From: an uncultured Rhodobacter sp. | Lineage (GTDB): Bacteria > Pseudomonadota > Alphaproteobacteria > Rhodobacterales > Rhodobacteraceae | Direction of reading: 5' to 3' | DNA: 10,917 nt | Assembly: GCA_937901435.1 (NCBI GenBank) | Contig: CALGTJ010000454.1 | Span: forward strand, 1-10,917 | Part shown: piece after piece, positions 5,832 to 10,917 of the stretch | How positions within the stretch are numbered: position 1 is the stretch's first letter | Layout of the letters: every line of letters starts with the position of its first letter | Notes under the pieces: generated by a model | The model's database searches: none | The model's input: only the letters and a program-made list of their open reading frames with translations | What the model was told of the DNA's origin: nothing | Made by a program: the position numbers and the translations under genes

Positions 5832-6271
5832 CAACCATGCCCAAAGCCTTGCCCGGATGGGGCCATGATGCGCTTTTGTCGACATTGGCGCGCGCCGATG
5901 CCGCACGGCTAAAGGCCTTTGCCGAGCCGTTGATCCACGACCTGCCTGAGATCGAGGTGCAGGAAAATCGCACGGGACTTGTAATGCTGCCGATGCGCGA
6001 CACGGCGCAGGGCACGCATTTCCATCTGGGCGAGGTCTTGATGAGCGAGGCGCGCATCACAGGCGGCGGTCAGGAAGGGTACGGCATGCGCCGGGGCCGC
6101 GATCTGGAGGCAGCGATGGCTATGGCGCTTGTCGATTTGGCCGTGGCTTTGGGTGTCAGGCAGAATGCCTGTGCCGATTTTGTTGAAGCCGAGGCAAAGG
6201 CGCAGGCTGATGCGGATCGCGAAACGCTGTGCCGCGTCGAGGCAACCCGTGTGGATATGGAGACTTTTTGA
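5828..6271 (+). CDS. phnG: PhnG, C-P lyase core subunit
   Basis: PhnG, with PhnH, PhnI and PhnJ, makes up the soluble C-P lyase core complex. With PhnI, PhnH and PhnL it is needed to join an alkylphosphonate to the C1 of ribose from ATP, releasing adenine. The 147-residue length matches the E. coli protein (150). Visible family features are the RTGLVMLPMRDTAQG strand (from residue 48), FHLGEVLMSEARI and, after a glycine-rich turn, GYGMRRGRDLEAAMAMALVDLAVALG. The ATG at 5828 overlaps the phnF stop as ATGA and has AAGGA six bases upstream. The C-terminal 25 residues are rich in Ala and Glu and look helical. The MSEARI segment, where many relatives have TRC or similar, differs from the more common PhnG sequences, in line with the divergent PhnI and PhnJ of this operon. 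Confidence 0.9.
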   Translation: MTTMPKALPGWGHDALLSTLARADAARLKAFAEPLIHDLPEIEVQENRTGLVMLPMRDTAQGTHFHLGEVLMSEARITGGGQEGYGMRRGRDLEAAMAMALVDLAVALGVRQNACADFVEAEAKAQADADRETLCRVEATRVDMETF

Positions 6272-6807
6272 TGACAGTTCATCCCACCCCTTCGGAATTT
6301 GAAGCCCGCACCAACGCCACTTATGGCGCCCTCATGTGGGCGCTGTCGCGACCCGGATTGCCGCGCGACTTGCCCGCGCCGGGTCAGGCCGGGATTGTTG
6401 AGGCATTGCTGGACCGCGAATGCAGCGTCTATTGCGCTGACCCGGAGCTGGCGCAGATCGCCGCGCGCACCGGTGCCGCTTTGGTGCCGCGTGAGACAGC
6501 CGATCACCTGTTCTTTGAGGCGTTGCCAAATGTGGATGTCTTGAAACAGATCGCTTTGGGGTCTGATCTTTATCCCGAAACGGGCGCCACGCTGGTTTGC
6601 ACAGCAACGCTGGGGCAGGGGCCGCATCTGGGCCTGAGCGGGCCGGGCTGCAACGGTGCGGTCGACATCCAAGTGGGTGGTTTGCCAGATGGCTTCTGGC
6701 AAGCCCGCGCCAACCTCATGCGATATCCGATGGGGTTTGAACTGTTTCTAATGCATGGGGCCCGTGTCATCGGCGTCCCGCGCTCAACCCATGTGGAGGT
6801 CCTCTGA
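6271..6807 (+). CDS. phnH: PhnH, C-P lyase core subunit
   Basis: The 178-residue protein is PhnH, a C-P lyase core component that folds like a PLP-dependent transferase without the cofactor site and binds next to PhnJ in the complex. Family features are the N-terminal FEARTNATYGALMWALSRPG (residues 10-29), the central GATLVC strand, LSGPGCNGAVDIQVGGLP with the conserved SGPG, and FWQARANLMRYPMGFELFL before the C-terminal VIGVPRST. It is somewhat shorter than E. coli PhnH (194). The start is the ATG at 6271, which shares one base with the phnG stop (TGATG). An in-frame GTG at 6229 is inside phnG and lacks support. It acts in the nucleosidase step with PhnG, PhnI and PhnL. Confidence 0.92.
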   Translation: MTVHPTPSEFEARTNATYGALMWALSRPGLPRDLPAPGQAGIVEALLDRECSVYCADPELAQIAARTGAALVPRETADHLFFEALPNVDVLKQIALGSDLYPETGATLVCTATLGQGPHLGLSGPGCNGAVDIQVGGLPDGFWQARANLMRYPMGFELFLMHGARVIGVPRSTHVEVL

Positions 6808-7892
6808 TGGCCTATGTCGCAAAGCGGGGCGGTGAGCGCGCCATTGAACAATCCGAGCGGCTTTTTCGCGCCGAGATGGGGGGCATCACCCCGGACCGTG
6901 TGGCCGAGCTGCGGGCCGCCCTGCCATACCTTGTCGACCGTGTGATGGGTGAGGCGTCCCTTTACGATGAGGACCTAGCGGCACTGGCGCTCGCTCAGAC
7001 AGGGGGCGAGCTTTACGAGGCGGTGCTCTTGTTGCGGGCATGGCGCACGACGCAGCCGCGTTTGACGGTGGCCGAACCCGTCACGCAAGACGGGCTGTTC
7101 ACCCATCGTCGCATTTCGGCGGCTTTCAAGGATATTCCAGGTGGGCAGGTTCTGGGGCCAACGCTGGATTACGCGCACCGGATCCTTGCGACTGACGTTC
7201 TGTCTGGCGAGACCTTTGTTCCCACGCCAGTTGATCCCACGCCGAACCCGTCACCTGCGCAGCAACCCTCTGTTGCCGCGTGGCAGGCGGAAAATGGGCT
7301 TTTGACTGCGCCAAATACGGACGTGGCCATGGGCAACGACATTCCTGATGTCACGCGCGAACCGCTGCTGTTTCCGGCCAAGCGCGCGCACAGCTTGCAA
7401 AGTCTTGCACGTGCCGAAACCGGCGGTGTGCTGGCCTTGGGCTATGCCGCGCAACGGGGCTATGGGCAGGCGCATCCGACGGTGAACGAATTGCGACTGG
7501 CCGAGGCCGAGGTGCGGGTGCGCCATCCCCGTGGCACGCAGTTCAGCGCGGGACGGGTGAAAGTCAGTCAGGCCGAGGTCGTGTCAAAGCAAGGCTCGCA
7601 GCTTGGGCTGGGATTTGCGGCCACGATGGGGTGGAACGAGGTAAAGGTGATTGCGGCGGCGACCCTTGATCTGAACTCGGACGGGGCGGCCAAAGGCTCT
7701 GCCACCGAGGAAGAGTTCTTCCTCTACCACACCGAAGGCGTCGAAAGCTCGGGCTTTTGTATCCATTTCAAGCTGCCTCACTACGTCACCTTCCAATCCA
7801 GTCTGGACGCGATGCGCGATGCCAAAGGCAAGCGCGCTGCGGCGGCGACCCCAAGCCAGAAAACCGACAAACAACCGGAGCCCGCAGAATGA
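6807..7892 (+). CDS. phnI: PhnI, C-P lyase core subunit (nucleosidase), with a diverged middle
   Basis: PhnI is the catalytic subunit that replaces adenine of ATP with an alkylphosphonate. The 361 residues compare with 354 in E. coli. Conserved blocks are MAYVAKRGGERAI (1-13), LVDRVMGEA, LLLRAWRTTQPRL, RRISAAFKDIPGGQVLGPT (101-119), the TREPLLFPAKR block and GYAAQRGYGQAHP. Near the C-terminus, HFKLPHYVTF carries His320 and His325, matching the zinc-binding His328 and His333 of E. coli at the PhnI-PhnJ interface. The stretch at about 235-290 is shorter and quite different from E. coli: the block around TECEMVNGF is replaced by VSQAEVVSKQG, and AMALVDRAL by AAATLDLNS. An Ala/Lys/Pro-rich tail (342-361) is probably disordered. 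The start shares one base with the phnH stop and has GGAGG seven bases upstream. Confidence 0.9.
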   Translation: MAYVAKRGGERAIEQSERLFRAEMGGITPDRVAELRAALPYLVDRVMGEASLYDEDLAALALAQTGGELYEAVLLLRAWRTTQPRLTVAEPVTQDGLFTHRRISAAFKDIPGGQVLGPTLDYAHRILATDVLSGETFVPTPVDPTPNPSPAQQPSVAAWQAENGLLTAPNTDVAMGNDIPDVTREPLLFPAKRAHSLQSLARAETGGVLALGYAAQRGYGQAHPTVNELRLAEAEVRVRHPRGTQFSAGRVKVSQAEVVSKQGSQLGLGFAATMGWNEVKVIAAATLDLNSDGAAKGSATEEEFFLYHTEGVESSGFCIHFKLPHYVTFQSSLDAMRDAKGKRAAAATPSQKTDKQPEPAE

Positions 7893-8800
7893 GCCTCAAG
7901 GCCCTGACCAAAGACTGGGAGCCGATGTCATACGGGTTCCTTGATGCCTCTGCCAAGCGCGAGATCCGGCGAAAGACGCTCAAGGCGATCGCCGTGCCCG
8001 GCTGCCAGATCCCCTATGCCAGCCGCGAGGTGCCCATGGCGCGCGGATGGGGCACTGGCGGGCTGCAAGTATCCTGTACGCTGATCAACCCTGCGATGCG
8101 GGTGAAGGTGATCGATCAGGGGGCCGATGACAGCGTCAACGCCGCCTCGATCCGCAAGTTTCTGGCGCGCGTTTCGGGCGCGCCGGTCACGACCGACACG
8201 CTTGAGGCTGATCTTATTCAGTCGCGTCACCGCATTCCCGAAGAAAAGCTGCGCGAGGATCAGATCCTTGTGCTGCAAGTGCCCAACCCCGAACCGCTGC
8301 GCTCTGTGCAGCCCAACATGTCTATCGCGCGCCAGATGCATGCGGATGCGGATTACGGCCGGATGTGGCTGCAATTGTACGAACAAATCGTGCGCTCGGG
8401 CCGCGTGATGCAGGGGGCGAGCTATCCCAGCCTTGTCAACGGACGCTTTGTGATGACGCCCTCACCGATCCCGCGTTGGGACGTGCCCAAGATGGATATG
8501 GCCGCGCATCTTACGATTCTGTCGGCGGGCCGCGAAAAGCGCCTGCATGCCGTGCCGCCCTATACGCGTGTCGAACCGCTGGTTTTTGATGATATTCCCT
8601 ACCGGGTTGAAGAACACGGTCACCTGACCTGTACTCGCTCAGGCGCAAGTGGGTTTTTCATGAATGAAATCCCCCAGAACGACGGCAGCTCGAACTATGA
8701 AGTGTCCGACAGCGAATTGGGGGTCAAGACGATCCGCTGCCGCGATGGTGAGGCCGCAGATATCGGCGACACATGGTACAAAAGCGGAGAGATGTCATGA
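7889..8800 (+). CDS. phnJ: PhnJ, C-P lyase catalytic subunit lacking most of the Fe-S cysteines
   Basis: PhnJ cleaves the C-P bond of ribosyl alkylphosphonate 5-phosphate by S-adenosylmethionine radical chemistry. The 303-residue protein (E. coli 281) is clearly PhnJ: VPGCQIPYASREVPM (36-50), GWGTGGLQ (53-60), VKVIDQGADDSVNAASIRKF, LIQSRHRIPEE (109-119), VNGRFVMTPSPIPRWD, PKMDM, AGREKRLHAVPPYTRVE. Gly38 matches the radical Gly32 and His114 matches His108 of E. coli. The C-terminus is odd. E. coli uses Cys241, Cys244 and Cys266 for the Fe-S cluster and Cys272 as thiyl radical. Here only the first is kept (Cys248 in HLTCTRSG); the second is Ser251, and the VCSDTDYC block has become EVSDSELG with no cysteine. 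One further Cys (284) lies downstream. Frame and length are intact to the TGA at 8798, so this is not a frameshift. The ATG overlaps the phnI stop as ATGA. Confidence 0.93.
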   Translation: MSLKALTKDWEPMSYGFLDASAKREIRRKTLKAIAVPGCQIPYASREVPMARGWGTGGLQVSCTLINPAMRVKVIDQGADDSVNAASIRKFLARVSGAPVTTDTLEADLIQSRHRIPEEKLREDQILVLQVPNPEPLRSVQPNMSIARQMHADADYGRMWLQLYEQIVRSGRVMQGASYPSLVNGRFVMTPSPIPRWDVPKMDMAAHLTILSAGREKRLHAVPPYTRVEPLVFDDIPYRVEEHGHLTCTRSGASGFFMNEIPQNDGSSNYEVSDSELGVKTIRCRDGEAADIGDTWYKSGEMS

Positions 8801-9597
8801 CCGCGATGACCATGGATGCCCCGCGCTTTGTTGAAACGAAACCGCTTTTGACCGCGCGCAATGTGTCAAAATCCTATGGCGACGTGCAGGCGCTTTGCGA
8901 TGTGTCTGCGACCGTCTATCCCGGCGAGGTCTTGGGCATTGTTGGCGAAAGTGGGTCGGGCAAATCCACCTTCCTGCGCTGTCTCAACCTCGAGGAAACG
9001 CCGGATGCGGGCAGCTATTCGCTCGACCTGCCGGATGTGGACGGCAACCTGTTCGATCTTGACCGCTACGCGCGCCGGATGCTCTGCGCCACGCGCATCG
9101 GGATCGTCTATCAGAACCCGCATCTGGGCCTTTTGATGAACCATTCGTCTTCGGGCAATGTGGCGGAACGGCTTTTGGTGGCCGGAGAGCGCCGGTTCGA
9201 AGTGTTGCGCGAAAAGGCCCGCAATGCGCTGAATGCGTCCGAGTTTCCGCTGGATCGCATGGATGCGCCGCCGATCGAGCTGTCTGGCGGCATGCAGCAA
9301 CGGGTGCAACTGGCCAAGGCAATTGCACTGGAACCGGCGCTCTTGCTGCTGGATGAACCCACGACCGGGCTTGATGTCAGCGTGCAAGCGCTGGTGCTGG
9401 ACACGCTGAAACGCCTGCAACAGGAACGCCGCATCACCATGGTGATTGTCAGCCACGATCTGGGTGTCATCCGCACGTTATCGGACCGCGTTATGGTCAT
9501 GCGGCGGGGGGCCGTGGTCGAACAAGGGCTTGCCGATCAGGTGTTTCAAGACCCCCAACATGAGTACACACAGCAATTGGTGCACGCAAAACTATGA
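8797..9597 (+). CDS. phnK: PhnK, ATP-binding-cassette protein of the C-P lyase system
   Basis: PhnK is an ABC-type ATPase without a membrane partner. In E. coli it docks on PhnJ of the core complex and is needed for phosphonate breakdown. The 266 residues show a complete nucleotide-binding domain: Walker A GESGSGKST (50-58), Q-loop YQNP with Gln106, signature LSGGMQQ (162-168), Walker B LLLLDEPT (Asp186, Glu187), D-loop GLDVS, and switch His220 in VSHDLG. The C-terminal QDPQHEYTQQLV is typical of the oligopeptide/PhnK-like ABC branch. The ATG at 8797 overlaps the phnJ stop as ATGA and has GGAGAG five bases upstream. All catalytic residues are intact, so this part of the machine looks functional even though PhnJ is unusual. 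Confidence 0.92.
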   Translation: MTAMTMDAPRFVETKPLLTARNVSKSYGDVQALCDVSATVYPGEVLGIVGESGSGKSTFLRCLNLEETPDAGSYSLDLPDVDGNLFDLDRYARRMLCATRIGIVYQNPHLGLLMNHSSSGNVAERLLVAGERRFEVLREKARNALNASEFPLDRMDAPPIELSGGMQQRVQLAKAIALEPALLLLDEPTTGLDVSVQALVLDTLKRLQQERRITMVIVSHDLGVIRTLSDRVMVMRRGAVVEQGLADQVFQDPQHEYTQQLVHAKL

Positions 9598-9670
9598 TAC
9601 CTGAGCATTTTCAATCGACGTGGGAGCCGGTTCGATGGTTCGAAAAGGCGATCCCTCAAGGAGCAGGCGC
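9598..9670 (+). other. 73-base gap between phnK and phnL
   Basis: This is the only real spacer in the phn operon. It contains a direct repeat GGTTCGA-T-GGTTCGA (9629-9643) and ends with the phnL ribosome-binding site AAGGAG (9658-9663), seven bases before the ATG. An in-frame ATG at 9635 with GGGAG upstream is an alternative phnL start. I see no terminator or promoter. Confidence 0.4.
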
Positions 9671-10411
9671 ATGACCCCCCAATTCAATCGTGATGCGCCT
9701 GTTCTGGATGTGCGCGGCCTGACCAAAGGCTTTACCATGCACCATCTTGGCACGCAGATGGCGGCCTTTGATGACATATCGTTTCAGCTGCGCGCAGGCG
9801 AATTCCTGCTGCTCAAGGGGCGCAACGGGGCTGGCAAATCGACGCTGCTGCGCACGCTTTATCGGTCTTATCTGGCGGACAGCGGCCAGATCCTGTTTCA
9901 CAGCACACATGGCGTGATTGATCTGGCCCGTGCGGCGGATGTTGATGTCAGTTTTCTGCGCAAAACAGAGATCGGTTTTGTCACGCAGTTTCTGACCGCG
10001 CGGCCCCGCGTCAGCGCCGAGGCGTTGGTGGCTGAACCGCTGCGTCTGTCCGGTGTTGCCGCTGATGACGCGCTGGAACAAGCCCGCCATTGGCTCTATG
10101 CCTTTGGGGTCAAACGCACGCTTTGGGCGGCTTATCCGACGACATTTTCGGGCGGCGAGCAGCAGAAGGTCAACCTTGCCCGCGCATTGATCCTGCCGCA
10201 GAGGTTGCTGTTGCTGGATGAACCGACAGCCTCACTTGATGTCTCGGCCCGCGCGGCACTGATCGACCGGCTGGCCGAATTGAAAGCAAACGGCACCGCG
10301 ATGATCGGGGTATTCCACCATCCCGGCGACGTCGCGCAGTTGATTGATCGCGAGATTGATCTGACCCCGGATGCCAAGGCCCAAGAGGAGCGTGAAGATG
10401 TGGTTGTCTGA
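9671..10411 (+). CDS. phnL: PhnL, ATP-binding-cassette protein of the C-P lyase system
   Basis: PhnL is the second non-transport ABC ATPase of the system and is required with PhnG, PhnH and PhnI for forming the ribosyl phosphonate. The 246 residues carry Walker A GRNGAGKST (50-58), Q-loop VTQFL (Gln106) followed by PhnL-typical RPRVSAEALVAEPL, signature FSGGEQQKVNLARALI (from 159), Walker B LLLLDEPT (Asp183, Glu184), D-loop SLDVS and switch His216 in VFHHPGD. Two small departures from the usual sequence are Phe for Leu in the signature and His-His where His-Asp is common. The start at 9671 fits the family N-terminus and the AAGGAG at 9658-9663; ATG 9635 or GTG 9620 would add 12 or 17 residues that look unrelated. 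The 3' end overlaps phnM by 14 bases. Confidence 0.9.
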   Translation: MTPQFNRDAPVLDVRGLTKGFTMHHLGTQMAAFDDISFQLRAGEFLLLKGRNGAGKSTLLRTLYRSYLADSGQILFHSTHGVIDLARAADVDVSFLRKTEIGFVTQFLTARPRVSAEALVAEPLRLSGVAADDALEQARHWLYAFGVKRTLWAAYPTTFSGGEQQKVNLARALILPQRLLLLDEPTASLDVSARAALIDRLAELKANGTAMIGVFHHPGDVAQLIDREIDLTPDAKAQEEREDVVV

Positions 10412-10917
10412 TATCACCATCGTACTGCCGGACCGGATGATCCGGAACGGCGCCGTCTGTGTCGAAAACGGCCTGATCACAGAGATCGGTGATCGTCCGG
10501 TTCAAAGTGGCATAGCCGCATCCGGGCACACCCTGTTCCCCGGCTTTATCGACATGCATGGCGATATGATCGAACAAGAGCTAGAGCCGCGTGCCCGCGT
10601 CGATTTTCCTATGGACGTCGCGCTGAACGCGCTTGATGCGCGATTGGCGGCCAGTGGTGTGACAACGGCCTATGCGGCGGTGTCATTTTCGCGTGGGGTC
10701 CGCGAGGGCGAACGCCGGTCATTCGATCACACCAGCCGTGTCATTCGCGATTTGCACGCCGCAAAAGTGCAGGCGCGCGTCGATCACCGTATTCATGCGC
10801 GCTTTGACATCACATTTGATAACGCGGTGGCCGTGCTGCGTGACTTGTTGGATGCGGGTCATGTGGATCTTGTCTCGCTGATGGATCATACGCCGGGGCA
10901 GGGGCAGTACCGCAACC
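10398..10917 (+). CDS. phnM: PhnM, ribosyl-phosphonate triphosphate diphosphohydrolase, N-terminal part
   Basis: PhnM removes pyrophosphate from alpha-D-ribose 1-alkylphosphonate 5-triphosphate, making the substrate for PhnJ. It belongs to the amidohydrolase superfamily. The first 173 codons are in the window; the E. coli protein has 378 residues, so about half is missing. Visible features are the beta-sandwich start SDITIVLPDRMIRNGAV, the barrel entry TLFPGFIDMHGDMIE with the metal-binding His54-Gly-Asp56, the EPRARVDFP motif, SGVTTAYAAVSFS, VDHRIHARFDI (His130, His133) and VDLVSLMDHTPGQGQYR at the window edge. The ATG at 10398 has GAGGAG (10385-10390) seven bases upstream and lies inside the end of phnL. 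No frame break is seen up to the edge. Confidence 0.93.
   Translation, partial: MWLSDITIVLPDRMIRNGAVCVENGLITEIGDRPVQSGIAASGHTLFPGFIDMHGDMIEQELEPRARVDFPMDVALNALDARLAASGVTTAYAAVSFSRGVREGERRSFDHTSRVIRDLHAAKVQARVDHRIHARFDITFDNAVAVLRDLLDAGHVDLVSLMDHTPGQGQYRN

Noticed and set aside
5190..5906. Long open minus-strand frame opposite phnF
   Set aside because: It is a mirror of GC-rich coding sequence; the plus strand encodes an unmistakable GntR/UTRA protein.
7757..7888. Earlier in-frame start for phnJ
   Set aside because: The extra residues are read inside phnI in another frame and do not resemble PhnJ; the conserved protein begins at 7889 with the ATGA overlap.
8626..8745. Frameshift as the cause of the missing PhnJ cysteines
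   Set aside because: I read the other frames across this block and none restores the CxxC or VCSDTDYC motifs; the in-frame sequence still aligns (CTRSG, FFMNEI, VSDSE) with the family.
9620..9670. Longer N-terminus for PhnL
   Set aside because: The added residues do not resemble the family start, and AAGGAG is well placed for the ATG at 9671.

Overview
The window looks like chromosomal DNA of an alphaproteobacterium, most likely a Rhodobacterales (roseobacter-type) species. The grounds are the GC-rich coding sequence, tightly overlapping genes, and the layout of a C-P lyase operon headed by its own GntR-type regulator. The genus is inference; no rRNA or other marker gene is present.

Left part (1-1426, minus strand): the first 69 codons of a major facilitator transporter run off the left edge. 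Behind it lies a gene for an alpha/beta-hydrolase fused to a C-terminal LuxR-type DNA-binding domain. That gene is interrupted by one in-frame amber codon (1034-1036), while the reading frame on both sides is well preserved, so it is a very recent pseudogene, a readthrough gene or a sequencing error. A divergent intergenic region (1427-1696) holds several inverted repeats.

Middle part (1697-4316, plus strand): three enzyme genes follow. They encode a nitronate-monooxygenase-type FMN oxidoreductase, a PPOX-class (pyridoxamine-phosphate-oxidase-like) flavin protein, and a class I SAM-dependent methyltransferase. The methyltransferase carries an in-frame 12-bp tandem repeat just after its SAM-binding motif. 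A 792-base stretch with no convincing gene (4317-5108) then separates this group from the operon. It contains inverted repeats and, just before the operon, a candidate Pho box.

Right part (5109-10917, plus strand): phnF, phnG, phnH, phnI, phnJ, phnK, phnL and the 5' part of phnM form one operon, mostly with start and stop codons overlapping. It encodes the regulator, the C-P lyase core (PhnG, H, I, J), the ATP-binding-cassette partners (PhnK, PhnL) and the first part of the PhnM diphosphohydrolase. The predicted role is release of phosphate from alkylphosphonates under phosphate limitation. No phosphonate transporter genes (phnCDE) lie in the window.

The most unusual observation is PhnJ. It keeps the predicted radical glycine and a conserved histidine, but three of the four cysteines that bind the Fe-S cluster and form the thiyl radical in the E. 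coli enzyme are absent. PhnI of the same operon is also shortened and diverged in its middle. Together they point to a variant C-P lyase, possibly with altered chemistry.
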